Made by a program: the position numbers and the translations under genes. From assembly GCF_000718555.1 (NCBI RefSeq), contig NZ_JOAN01000007.1:162197-226196 (forward strand): a stretch of 64,000 nucleotides of DNA, in the 5' to 3' direction. The notes beneath the pieces are model-generated. The model saw only the letters and a program-made list of their open reading frames with translations. It was not told the DNA's origin and did no database searches. The stretch comes from Micromonospora chokoriensis. GTDB taxonomy: Bacteria; Actinomycetota; Actinomycetes; Mycobacteriales; Micromonosporaceae. Below are positions 39,478 to 47,591 of this stretch, piece after piece. Positions within the stretch are counted from its first letter, which is position 1; the number at the start of each line of letters is the position of its first letter.

Positions 39478-40940
39478 TGGGCGACGTGGACGACAAGAGC
39501 CTGACCGAGAACAGCGCCGCCACCAACCGGACGAGCCTCTGGGGTGGTCGGTTCGCGGGCGGCCCCGCCGAGGCGCTCGCCCGACTGTCGGTGAGTGTGC
39601 AGTTCGACTGGCGCCTGGCCCCGTACGACCTCGCCGGTTCCCGGGCGCACGCCCGGGTCCTCGCCGGTGCCGGCCTGCTCGATCCCGAGGAACTGGGTCG
39701 GATGCTGGCCGCGCTGGACGACCTGGAGGCCGCCTGCGCCTCCGGGGCGTTCCGCCCCACCATCGACGACGAGGACGTGCACACCGCGCTGGAGCGTGGC
39801 CTGCTGGAGCGCCTCGGCACCCTCGGTGGCAAGCTGCGCGCCGGCCGGTCCCGCAACGACCAGGTCGCCACCGACCTGCGGCTCTACCTGCGCGACCACG
39901 CCCGGGGCGTGGCCAGCCGCCTGGTTGAGCTGGCGGAGGCGCTGGTCGAGCAGGCCGAACGGCACATCGACACCGCCGCGCCCGGCATGACCCACCTCCA
40001 GCACGCCCAGCCGGTCACCTTCGGGCACTGGCTGCTGGCTCACGTGCAGCCGCTGCTGCGCGACCTGGAGCGGCTGCGCGACTGGGATTACCGGGCGGCG
40101 ATCAGCCCGCTCGGCGCAGGCGCACTGGCCGGTTCCGGGCTCCCGCTGGACCCGGTGGCGGTGGCCAAGGAGTTGGGCTTCCGTACGTCGTTCGCCAACT
40201 CGATGGACGCCGTCGCCGACCGGGACTTCGTGGCCGAGTTCCTCTTCACCACCGCCCTGATCGGGGTGCACCTGTCCCGGCTCGGCGAGGAGGTGGTGCT
40301 CTGGACCTCGCACGAGTTCGGCTGGGTGGAGCTGGACGACTCGTTCGCCACCGGCTCGTCGATCATGCCGCAGAAGAAGAACGCGGACATCGCCGAGCTG
40401 GCCCGGGGCAAGTCCGGGCGTCTGGTCGGCGGCCTGATGACCGTGCTCACCATGCTCAAGGGCCTGCCGATGACCTACGACCGGGACATGCAGGAGGACA
40501 AGGAGCCGGCCTTCGACGCGGTCGACACCCTGGAGCTGTTACTCCCGGCCCTGGCGGGAATGATCTCCACGATGACGGTCCGGGTGGATCGCCTCGTCGC
40601 CGCCGCCCCGGTCGGCTTCTCCCTCGCCACCGAGGTCGCCGACTGGCTGGTCCGACGTCACGTGCCGTTCCGCGACGCGCACGAGATCACCGGCCGGCTG
40701 GTGGCGCTCTGCGCCGCTCGGGAGTGCGAGCTGGAGGACGTCTCCGACGAGGACCTGGCCATGGTCAGCGAGCACCTCGACCCGTCGGTGCGCGATGTGC
40801 TCTCGGTCCGTTCGGCTCTCGCGGCCCGGACCACCCCCGGTTCCACCGGCCCCGGCCCCGTCGCAGACCAGCTCGCCGCCGCCGCGGACCGGCTGGCCGG
40901 CTGGCGGGAGTGGGCCACCGAACGGGTCGTTCCGCGCTGA
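39474..40940 (+). CDS. argH: argininosuccinate lyase
   Basis: 488 residues. It splits argininosuccinate into arginine and fumarate. The superfamily signature [20 protein letters not shown] is complete. N-terminal [20 protein letters not shown] and [20 protein letters not shown] are typical. argG is not in the cluster and must lie elsewhere. ATG at 39474 overlaps the argR stop; the codon at 39477 is a second ATG. A short GC-rich gap separates it from a converging gene. Confidence 0.96.
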
Positions 40941-40983
40941 GGTGCGCCGTGGCGTCGGCGCTCGCCGCCGGCGCCGCGGCGGT

Positions 40984-41337
40984 TCAGGCCGTCGGGCGCT
41001 CCCGCTTCGGGAGCTTGGCCACCACCATGTCGTACGACGAGTCGACCGCCTCGGTCAGCTCCTCGTCGTCGATCCCGCCGTTCAGGCGCAGCGTGTTCCA
41101 CCCGGACCGGCCGATGTAGGCCATCACGCTGGCGTCGGCGGGGTACCGGTGCAGCCACTCGTCGGCCACCTCCCGGGTCTGCCCGCACTTGATGCCGACC
41201 GTCGGCTTGCCCTCGTCGCTTCCAAGGAATGCGAAGATCCGGCTGCCGACCTTCACCACATCGTCGCCCTCCCATGGCCGGTCCAGCCACGCTCCCGGCT
41301 TGGCCAGGCAGTACGCCAGCATCTCCGCGCGCTTCAT
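40984..41337 (-). CDS. MmcQ/YjbR-family protein
   Basis: 117 residues. The small alpha/beta fold of this family is recognised from LAYCLAKPGAWLDRPWEGDD, VVKVGSRIFAFLG and the C-terminal HWNTLRL-type SGWNTLRLNGGIDDEELTEA followed by SYDMVVAKLPKRER. The family is sometimes called DNA-binding by structural likeness, but its role is unknown. ATG at 41337 has an AGGAGGTG site. Upstream lie a 20-bp palindrome and the second copy of the 84-bp inverted repeat. Confidence 0.85.
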   Translation of the reverse strand: MKRAEMLAYCLAKPGAWLDRPWEGDDVVKVGSRIFAFLGSDEGKPTVGIKCGQTREVADEWLHRYPADASVMAYIGRSGWNTLRLNGGIDDEELTEAVDSSYDMVVAKLPKRERPTA

Positions 41338-41400
41338 GGGCACCTCCTCGTCGTGCGCACAGTGTGCCCGCCCAGCCGCCGTCGTACGCGCGGCGTGCCC

Positions 41401-41420
41401 GATCCGGCGCGCGCCGGATC
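41401..41420. promoter_or_regulatory. perfect 20-bp palindrome
   Basis: GATCCGGCGCGCGCCGGATC is self-complementary. It lies 64-83 bp upstream of the YjbR-family gene and 20 bp from the inverted-repeat element. It could be an operator or a cruciform; no partner is identified. Confidence 0.5.
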
Positions 41421-41439
41421 GCCCCGTCCTGCCTCGCCC

Positions 41440-41524
41440 CCGCAAGATCGTGCTCGATCCACGATCTAGTGGCCTCCGTCAGAGCTGAGGCCACTACTTC
41501 CACGTTCGCGCATGATCTTTCCGG
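41440..41524. repeat. 85-bp inverted-repeat element, copy 2
   Basis: Opposite orientation to the copy at 21119-21202. Matching parts include GCAAGATCGTGCTCGATCC, GATCTAGTGGCCTC and GAGGCCACTACTTC. The right arm is more decayed (CATGATCTTTCCGG). It begins 15 bp downstream of the stop of the DNA-binding protein gene (41539), the same 3'-end location as copy 1 after hisG. Confidence 0.85.
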
Positions 41525-41538
41525 TACGAGCGCGGTCG

Positions 41539-41964
41539 TCAGTGGGTCTGCTCGGACGAGCGGGCGGCGACCCGCTCGTAGCGCTGCCGAGCCGCCTGCG
41601 CGCTGCCCAGCCCCAGCCCGTACGCGATCGCCTGCCAGGTCAGCCCTCGGTCGCGGGCCAGCGTCAACAGCCCGGCCTCCAGGGCGTCCAGCTCGGCGCG
41701 GACGTGTGGCAGCAGGGTCAGCGCGGCGGTGAGGTCGGCGGCGTCGATCGGCTCCTCCGTGGGCTCGCGCTCGGCCCCGCCAGCGGCGAGCGCGGTGACC
41801 AGGGCCACCGCCTCCCACGGGTCCAGCACGTACGGGTGGGCCCAGCGGCCCCGCTGGCGCCCGGTGCCGGCGTGCCGCTCGCTGATGCGCTGGAGCGCCT
41901 CGTGGGTGCGGTGTGCGCGGGCCTGGGCCGGGTGCGGCGCGGTGAACGGCTCGTCCGTCGTCAT
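41539..41964 (-). CDS. small helix-turn-helix DNA-binding protein
   Basis: 141 residues. Mostly helical; the C-terminal part LTWQAIAYGLGLGSAQAARQ with RYERVAAR reads as a helix-turn-helix. An N-terminal helix carries AQARAHRTHEALQRISERHA. ATG at 41964 is chosen because the frame upstream runs through the palindrome and into mpg without a site. A 31-bp near-perfect palindrome lies 17 bp before its start, between it and the divergent mpg, and is a good candidate for its own operator. The target genes are unknown. Confidence 0.7.
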   Translation of the reverse strand: MTTDEPFTAPHPAQARAHRTHEALQRISERHAGTGRQRGRWAHPYVLDPWEAVALVTALAAGGAEREPTEEPIDAADLTAALTLLPHVRAELDALEAGLLTLARDRGLTWQAIAYGLGLGSAQAARQRYERVAARSSEQTH

Positions 41965-41980
41965 ACCCCGAGCACACACC

Positions 41981-42011
41981 ATCAACGAGTTGTTGTCAAC
42001 AGATCGTTGAT
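41981..42011. promoter_or_regulatory. 31-bp near-perfect palindrome in a divergent promoter
   Basis: Outer arms ATCAACGA (41981-41988) and TCGTTGAT (42004-42011) and inner arms TGTTG and CAACA around a central T pair exactly; only the 2-bp spacers between them do not. It is placed between the DNA-binding protein gene and mpg. Confidence 0.75.
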
Positions 42012-42054
42012 AAAACAGCTTGTCGATTCCCGTTCCCTGACGTTTCCTGGACCG

Positions 42055-42681
42055 GTGGATTACTCGTGGCTGAACGCGCCCGCCGGTCAGGTGGCCGAGA
42101 CGGCGCAGCGGCTGCTGGGCTGGGAGATCACGGCCGGTGGGGTGCGGATCAGGCTGACCGAGGTCGAGGCGTACGCGGGCACGGGGGAGGATCCGGCCTC
42201 GCATGCTCATCGGGGCCCCACGCCCCGTACCCAGGTGATGTTCGGCCCGGCCGGGCACGCCTACACCTACTTCGTGTTCGGCGTGCACTGGTGTCTGAAC
42301 ATCGTGTGCGGACCCGAGGGGGAGGCGTCCGCCGTCCTGCTGCGCGCCGGCGAGGTCGTTGACGGCCTGGACATCGCCCGGAGGCGTCGGGGGGAGCAGG
42401 TGCCCGATCGTGATCTCGCCCGCGGGCCCGCGCGGCTGGTGGTCGCGCTGGGGATCACCGCGTCGGCCAACGGCACGTCCCTGCTCGACGGCGCGGGGCC
42501 GCTGTTGTTGACGCCGCCGACCCGCCCGGTTGAGAGATCGGCCATCTCCGCCGGGCCGCGAGTCGGAGTTGCCGCCGCGCACGACGTTCCGTGGCGCTTC
42601 TGGATCACCGGCGACGCCACCGTGAGCAGCTACCGGCGGCACACTCCCCGCCGGCGGGCCGCGAGGGCCTCCGGGGGCTAA
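42055..42681 (+). CDS. DNA-3-methyladenine glycosylase (AAG/MPG family)
   Basis: 208 residues. It removes alkylated purines from DNA. The family pattern is clear: LLGWEITAGGVRIRLTEVEA with catalytic Glu, YAGTGEDPASHAHRGPTPRT, VMFGPAGHAYTYFVFGVHWC and LARGPARLVVALGI. GTG at 42055 starts at the usual N-terminus; a TTG at 42007 is in frame but lies in the palindrome. No clear Shine-Dalgarno is present. Being opposite a DNA-binding protein gene and its likely operator, it may be controlled by that protein. Confidence 0.9.
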   Translation: MDYSWLNAPAGQVAETAQRLLGWEITAGGVRIRLTEVEAYAGTGEDPASHAHRGPTPRTQVMFGPAGHAYTYFVFGVHWCLNIVCGPEGEASAVLLRAGEVVDGLDIARRRRGEQVPDRDLARGPARLVVALGITASANGTSLLDGAGPLLLTPPTRPVERSAISAGPRVGVAAAHDVPWRFWITGDATVSSYRRHTPRRRAARASGG

Positions 42682-42739
42682 CCCGGTCGAGGACCCCGTC
42701 TCCACCATTGTCGGGATAGGGTCCGCCGGGAGGTGCGGG

Positions 42740-43207
42740 GTGAGTTTCCGGCTGGCGGCGTACGCCGTGTGTATGAAGGACGAGCGGGTGCTGCTCGCCC
42801 ACTGCGTGCGGCCGACCGGCGAGAGGCACTGGACCCTGCCGGGTGGCAAGGTCGAGCACGCGGAGGATCCGTTCGACGCGGTGATCCGGGAGGTCGCCGA
42901 GGAGACCGGTTACGAGGCGGTCGTCGAGCGCCTGCTGGGCGTGGATTCGCGGGTGATTCCCGCTGCCGAGGCGCTGCGGGGTGTCGAGCACCAGAATGTC
43001 GGCATCTTCTACCGGGTCCGCGTCGTCGGCGGCACGCTCCGGCCCGAGCCGAACGGCGAGACCGCCGAGTCGGTCTGGACTCCGCTGCCGGACGTGGTGG
43101 GCCTGCGCCGATCGGCGGTGGTCGACATCGGCCTCGCCCTGGCGCGGACGCTTCCACCGACGGGCCACGTCGGCCCCGTCCCGGTCGGCGGCCTCGTCGA
43201 GCACTGA
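42740..43207 (+). CDS. Nudix hydrolase
   Basis: 155 residues. The complete Nudix box runs from residue 36: GGKVEHAEDPFDAVIREVAE followed by ETGYEA (G-x5-E-x7-REUxEExGU). It should cleave a nucleoside diphosphate linked to another group; the substrate is not evident. N-terminal FRLAAYAVCMKDERVLLAHC is the first sheet. GTG at 42740 has GGGAGG upstream. Confidence 0.9.
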   Translation: MSFRLAAYAVCMKDERVLLAHCVRPTGERHWTLPGGKVEHAEDPFDAVIREVAEETGYEAVVERLLGVDSRVIPAAEALRGVEHQNVGIFYRVRVVGGTLRPEPNGETAESVWTPLPDVVGLRRSAVVDIGLALARTLPPTGHVGPVPVGGLVEH

Positions 43208-43316
43208 GAACGCGCGAGGGCGATGTCCGCGCAGGGGGCGGCGTGTGCCTCGCCGAATCTGTCGGAGGGTGTGGCCATAATCACCGCACCTGCTCACCGA
43301 CGGTTCGGAGGACGTC

Positions 43317-44402
43317 ATGGCAACGCTGCTCGCGATCGGCACAGCAAAGGGATTGTTTCTCGCCACCAGCACCGACGACCGGCGCAGTTGGGAGATCACC
43401 GGTCCGCACTTCCCGATGACCGGTGTCTACGCGGTCGCGGTCGACACCCGTCGCCCCACCCCCCGGCTGCTCGCCGGCATGACCAGCTCACACTTTGGCC
43501 CCAGCGTCGCGACCAGCGACGATCTCGGCGCGTCCTGGGACGAGCCCGACCAGGCGCCGGTCGCGTTCCCGGCGGACACGGGTGTCTCCCTGGGGCGGGT
43601 CTGGCAGTTGATGCCGGCCGGTCCCGACGAGCCGGACGTCATCTGGGCCGGCACCGAGCCCTCGGCGCTGTTCAAGTCCACCGACGGTGGCCGCAGCTTC
43701 GAGCTGGTCCGTTCCCTCTGGGACCACCCGCACCGTCCGCAGTGGGAGGCCGGCTTCGGTGGTCAGGCCGTGCACACCGTGCTGCCGCACCCGCGTGACC
43801 CGGCCCGACTGCTGGTCGCCATGTCCACCGGCGGCGTCTACCGCTCGGAGGATGCGGGGGCCACCTGGGCGCCGGGCAACACCGGCATCCGCGCCTACTT
43901 CATGCCCGACGAGTGGCCGGAGTTCGGCCAGTGCGTGCACAAGGTCGCCCGGGACGCCGGCAACCCCGAGCGGCTCTACGCGCAGAATCACCACGGCGTC
44001 TACCGCTCCGACGACGATGGCCGCACCTGGTCCTCGATCGCCGACGGGCTGCCCAGCGACTTCGGCTTCCCGATGGTGGCCCATCCCGGCCGCGGCGGCA
44101 TGGTGTGGACCTTCCCGTTGGTGGCCGACAGCGAGCGGTTCCCCACCGACCACCGCTGCCGGGTGTTCCGTTCCGACGACGCGGGCGGCAAGTGGGAGCC
44201 GCTGTCGGTGGGGCTGCCCGAGGGCCCGTTCTACCCGGCGGTGCTGCGGGACGCGATGTGCGCCGACGACTCCACCCCGGGTGGGGTCTACTTCGGCACC
44301 CGCTCCGGCTCGGTCTTCGCCAGCCGCGACGAGGGTGATTCCTGGTCGTCGGTCGCGGCACACCTGCCCGACGTGCTCTGCGTCCGCGCTGCGACGGTGT
44401 GA
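43317..44402 (+). CDS. BNR/sialidase-type beta-propeller protein
   Basis: 361 residues, no signal peptide. Repeated Asp-box segments S/T-x-D-x-G-x-(S/T)-W are seen: SDDLGASWDE, STDGGRSFEL, SEDAGATWAP, SDDDGRTWSS, SDDAGGKWEP and SRDEGDSWSS. They give a six-bladed propeller. It is often annotated exo-alpha-sialidase, but the catalytic Arg triad/Tyr is not evident and a cytoplasmic protein is unlikely to be one. The next gene, a ThiS/MoaD-type carrier, begins 1 bp after its stop. ATG at 43317 follows CGGAGGACGTC. A CATAAT -10 is possible at about 43276. Confidence 0.8.
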   Translation: MATLLAIGTAKGLFLATSTDDRRSWEITGPHFPMTGVYAVAVDTRRPTPRLLAGMTSSHFGPSVATSDDLGASWDEPDQAPVAFPADTGVSLGRVWQLMPAGPDEPDVIWAGTEPSALFKSTDGGRSFELVRSLWDHPHRPQWEAGFGGQAVHTVLPHPRDPARLLVAMSTGGVYRSEDAGATWAPGNTGIRAYFMPDEWPEFGQCVHKVARDAGNPERLYAQNHHGVYRSDDDGRTWSSIADGLPSDFGFPMVAHPGRGGMVWTFPLVADSERFPTDHRCRVFRSDDAGGKWEPLSVGLPEGPFYPAVLRDAMCADDSTPGGVYFGTRSGSVFASRDEGDSWSSVAAHLPDVLCVRAATV

Positions 44403-44403
44403 C

Positions 44404-44679
44404 GTGGTCACCGTGCTGCTGCCCGGTCCGCTGCGGGGCGAGGCCGGCGGTGCCAGTCGACTGAGCGTCGCCGCCATCGGCACGCTCCGGGCGGTCCTCG
44501 ACGAGATGGCCGTCGCGCACCCCCGGCTGGCCCGGCGCATCCGCGACGAGCGTGGCGAGTTGCGCCGCTACGTCAACGTCTTCGTCGACGGGGAAGACTG
44601 CCGGCACTCCGGCGGTCTGGCCACCCCGGTCAGCGACGGTGCCGAGGTGCAGGTGTTGCCCTCGGTGGCGGGCGGTTGA
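44404..44679 (+). CDS. ThiS/MoaD-family sulfur carrier protein
   Basis: 91 residues. A beta-grasp fold with VTVLLPGPLRGEAGGASRLS, a central IGTLRAVLDEMAVAHPRLAR and YVNVFVDGEDCRHSGGLATP, ending in VLPSVAGG. The C-terminal Gly-Gly is the site that is adenylated and loaded with sulfur in this family. It is directly coupled to the propeller gene upstream, so the two probably work together. No adenylating enzyme (ThiF/MoeB) is next to them. Function beyond sulfur carrier is unknown. Confidence 0.85.
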   Translation: MVTVLLPGPLRGEAGGASRLSVAAIGTLRAVLDEMAVAHPRLARRIRDERGELRRYVNVFVDGEDCRHSGGLATPVSDGAEVQVLPSVAGG

Positions 44680-44765
44680 GCCACCGGGCGTCGGTGGTTT
44701 GTCCGACCGAATGCCGTGCTGAGCAGTGACCGGCGCCACTTCGAGGCGTCCCGCCGACGGAATAG

Positions 44766-44777
44766 TTGACGCGTCAA
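44766..44777. promoter_or_regulatory. 12-bp perfect palindrome upstream of the monooxygenase pair
   Basis: TTGACGCGTCAA, extended by TA on each side after one mismatch, lies 63 bp before the ATG. It looks like a MarR-type operator overlapping a TTGACG -35. Confidence 0.5.
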
Positions 44778-44839
44778 ATAAGTTGTGAGCTGCGTCCGGG
44801 TACCACGGCGGCATCCGGTTGACACGCGAGGAGCTGGTC

Positions 44840-45982
44840 ATGCAGTTCGGAGTCTTCACCGTCGGCGACGTCACGGTCGACCCGACCACCGGCCGGGAGC
44901 CGACCGAGCATGAGCGGATCAAGGCGATGGTGGCGATCGCGTTGAAGGCCGAAGAGGTCGGTCTGGACGTCTTCGCCACCGGCGAGCACCACAACCCGCC
45001 CTTCGTGCCGTCGTCACCGACCACCATGATGGGCCACATCGCGGCGCGTACCGAGCGTCTGCTGCTCTCCACCGCCACCACGCTGATCACCACCAACGAC
45101 CCGGTGAAGATCGCCGAGGACTACGCGATGCTCCAGCACCTGTCCGACGGTCGGGTAGACCTCATGATGGGCCGCGGCAACACCGGTCCGGTCTACCCGT
45201 GGTTCGGCAAGGACATCCGGGCCGGCATCCCCCTCGCCATCGAGAACTACGACCTGCTGCACCGGCTGTGGCGCGAGGACGTGGTCGACTGGAAGGGCAA
45301 GTACCGCACTCCGTTGCAGTCGTTCACCTCGACGCCGCGTCCGCTCGACGGGGTGCCCCCGTTCGTCTGGCACGGCTCGATCCGCAGCCCGGAGATCGCC
45401 GAGCAGGCCGCGTACTACGGCGACGGCTTCTTCGCCAACCACATCTTCTGGCCCAAGGAGCACACCCAGCGGATGGTCGCGCTCTACCGCCAGCGGTACG
45501 CCCACTACGGCCACGGCACCGCCGACCAGGCCATCGTCGGTCTGGGCGGGCAGGTGTTCATGCGACGCAACTCGCAGGACGCCGTCCGGGAGTTCCGTCC
45601 CTACTTCGACAACGCCCCGGTCTACGGGCACGGGCCGTCGCTGGAGGAGTTCACCCGGGAGACCCCGCTGACCGTGGGCAGCCCGCAGCAGGTCATCGAC
45701 CGCACCCTGGGCTTCCGGGAGTACGTCGGTGACTACCAGCGGCAGCTGTTCCTGATGGACCACGCGGGCTTGCCGCTGAAGACGGTGCTGGAGCAGCTCG
45801 ACCTGCTCGGCGAGGAGGTCGTGCCGGTGCTGCGCAAGGAGTTCGCCGCGCTGCGTCCGGCGCACGTGCCGGAGGCGCCCACGCACGCCTCGCTGGTCGC
45901 CGCCGCCGGCGGCGCCAAGGACAGCACCGTGCACGCCGTCGACGACGTGACGGGCAAGGCACCGGAGGGGGCGACCCGATGA
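44840..45982 (+). CDS. luciferase-like FMN-dependent monooxygenase (CE1758-type)
   Basis: 380 residues. A TIM-barrel LLM protein: MQFGVFTVGDVTVDPTTGRE, GLDVFATGEHHNPPFVPSSP, LDLMMGRG-type VDLMMGRGNTGPVYPWFGKD and SPEIAEQAAYYGDGFFANHI. It overlaps by 4 bp with a partner FMN reductase that should supply FMNH2. This is the arrangement known as the LLM/reductase duo (CE1758/CE1759 families). The substrate is unknown. ATG at 44840 has GAGGAGCTG upstream; the upstream TTG at 44819 would add 7 residues containing that site, so it is rejected. Confidence 0.88.
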   Translation: MQFGVFTVGDVTVDPTTGREPTEHERIKAMVAIALKAEEVGLDVFATGEHHNPPFVPSSPTTMMGHIAARTERLLLSTATTLITTNDPVKIAEDYAMLQHLSDGRVDLMMGRGNTGPVYPWFGKDIRAGIPLAIENYDLLHRLWREDVVDWKGKYRTPLQSFTSTPRPLDGVPPFVWHGSIRSPEIAEQAAYYGDGFFANHIFWPKEHTQRMVALYRQRYAHYGHGTADQAIVGLGGQVFMRRNSQDAVREFRPYFDNAPVYGHGPSLEEFTRETPLTVGSPQQVIDRTLGFREYVGDYQRQLFLMDHAGLPLKTVLEQLDLLGEEVVPVLRKEFAALRPAHVPEAPTHASLVAAAGGAKDSTVHAVDDVTGKAPEGATR

Positions 45983-46614
45983 CCCACCGCACCCTGGCCG
46001 TGGTCTCGGCGGGGCTGAGCCAGCCCTCGTCGACCCGGCTGCTCGCCGACCAGCTCGCCGCGGCAACCCGCGACGAGTTGGTCCGGCGCGGCTCCGAGGT
46101 GGAGCTGCACGTCGTCGACCTGCGGGAGTACGCCCACGACGTGGTGAACAACCTGCTCACCGGGTTTGCGCCAGCGGCGCTGCGCCAGGTCATCGACATG
46201 GTGACCGGGGCGGACGGGCTCATCGCCGTCACCCCGATCTTCAGCGCCTCGTACAACGGGCTCTTCAAGTCCTTCTTCGACGTGTTGGACAAGGAGTCGC
46301 TTGTCGACCGGCCGGTGCTGATCGGGGCCACCGGCGGCACCGCCCGGCACTCCCTCGCGCTGGAGCACGCGGTCCGCCCGATGTTCGCGTACCTGCGGTC
46401 GGTGGTGGTCCCGACCGCGGTCTTCGCCGCACCGGAGGACTGGTCCGATGGCAGCGCCGACGGCGCGCTTCGCGGTCGGATCCGGCGCGCCGCCGGGGAG
46501 CTGGCTGACCAGATCGAGCGCCGGCCACCGGCCACCGGGCCGGCCGACCCGTTCGCCCTCACCACCGACTTCCTGCAGATGCTCGGCCGAGGTAACGACG
46601 CGCCGGTCAGCTGA
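45979..46614 (+). CDS. NAD(P)H-dependent FMN reductase (CE1759-type)
   Basis: 211 residues. A flavodoxin-like fold with TLAVVSAGLSQPSSTRLLAD, VVDLREYAHDVVNNLL and GLIAVTPIFSASYNGLFKSF. It should reduce FMN for the monooxygenase it overlaps. Its last 8 bp overlap tail-to-tail with the stop of the universal stress protein gene on the other strand. Confidence 0.9.
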   Translation: MTHRTLAVVSAGLSQPSSTRLLADQLAAATRDELVRRGSEVELHVVDLREYAHDVVNNLLTGFAPAALRQVIDMVTGADGLIAVTPIFSASYNGLFKSFFDVLDKESLVDRPVLIGATGGTARHSLALEHAVRPMFAYLRSVVVPTAVFAAPEDWSDGSADGALRGRIRRAAGELADQIERRPPATGPADPFALTTDFLQMLGRGNDAPVS

Positions 46615-47479
46615 CCGGGTGGGCGACCAGCACCGGGCAGTGCGCGTGCTGGATCGCCGCCTGACTGACCGACCCGAGCAGCATCCCGGTGAACCCGGCC
46701 CGGCCCCGGGTGCCCACGACCAGCAACGACGCAGTGCCGCTGGCCTCGACGAGCCCTTGGGCCGCGCCGGCCGCCCAAACCGGATGCTCTCGCACCACCA
46801 GGTCCGGGTGCTCCGCGCGCACCACGGCGGAGGCGTCGGCCAGTAGCCGCACCGCCTCGGCCTGGTACGCGGCCTGCGACTCCTCGATCTCCTCCGGCAC
46901 CGTCCGGCCCCCGTCCGGCGGGCCGACGTGCACCAGCACCAACGGCACATCCCGCAGCGCCGCCTCGTCGGCGGCGTAGCCTGCGGCGAGCCGGGACGAC
47001 TCGGACCCGTCGACGCCGACGAGCACCGGGCCGTCCACCGGGATCGGCTGCTCGTCCGGGCGGACCACCAGCACCGGGCAGTGCGCGTGCGCGGCCACCT
47101 GCGCGCCGACCGAGCCGAGTAGCAGCCCGGCGAACCCGCCCAGCCCTCGACTGCCCACCACGACGAGGTCGGCCCGGCGGGACTCCTCGACCATGGTGAT
47201 GCCGGGACCGCCGGCGACCTGGCGGACCTCGACGACCAGGCCGGGCCACCGGTCGGCCAGCTCGGCCGCCGTACGCTCCAACATTTTCTGCGCCTCCTCG
47301 GAGGGAGCCGGCACCCCGAGGTCGTACGGGTTGAGCGGCACGCCGTAGCCGAGCGGGTGCAGGAAGCCGTGCACCAGGTGCAGCGGCCGGGACCGGAGCA
47401 GCGCGGCGCGGGCCGCGTGCTCGGCGGCGACGAGGCTGGACGGCGATCCGTCCACACCTACCACGACAGGTCGGTTCAT
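46607..47479 (-). CDS. universal stress protein, two UspA domains (copy 1)
   Basis: 290 residues. Two UspA domains in tandem (about 1-140 and 148-290), each beginning VVVGVDGSPSS or VLVGVDGSESS and ending in the ATP-binding G2xG9G(S/T): SRGLGGFAGLLLGSVGAQVA and TRGRAGFTGMLLGSVSQAAI. Such proteins bind ATP and are induced by hypoxia or starvation in mycobacteria. It lies in the putative hypoxia cluster. No clear GGGACC-type box is seen in its own 112-bp upstream gap, and a terminator separates it from the next USP gene. Confidence 0.92.
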   Translation of the reverse strand: MNRPVVVGVDGSPSSLVAAEHAARAALLRSRPLHLVHGFLHPLGYGVPLNPYDLGVPAPSEEAQKMLERTAAELADRWPGLVVEVRQVAGGPGITMVEESRRADLVVVGSRGLGGFAGLLLGSVGAQVAAHAHCPVLVVRPDEQPIPVDGPVLVGVDGSESSRLAAGYAADEAALRDVPLVLVHVGPPDGGRTVPEEIEESQAAYQAEAVRLLADASAVVRAEHPDLVVREHPVWAAGAAQGLVEASGTASLLVVGTRGRAGFTGMLLGSVSQAAIQHAHCPVLVAHPVS

Positions 47480-47548
47480 CGGGGCTCCCTGGGTTGGTCA
47501 GGTCATTGTCGACCGCGCACCCGCGCCGCGCCGCCGAACGCGCCGCAC

Positions 47549-47588
47549 CCCGTCCGCGCCGGCCAGGAGAGCGGCCGGCGCGGACGGG
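47549..47588. terminator. strong hairpin after the second universal stress gene
   Basis: CCCGTCCGCGCCGGCC (47549-47564) pairs perfectly over 16 bp with GGCCGGCGCGGACGGG (47573-47588), with an 8-nt loop. It lies 3 bp after the stop of the minus-strand USP gene at 47592. Confidence 0.75.
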
Positions 47589-47591
47589 CGT

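Noticed and set aside
42007..42054. TTG start for the DNA glycosylase
   Set aside because: It lies inside the 31-bp palindrome and adds residues not found in the family; GTG at 42055 fits better.
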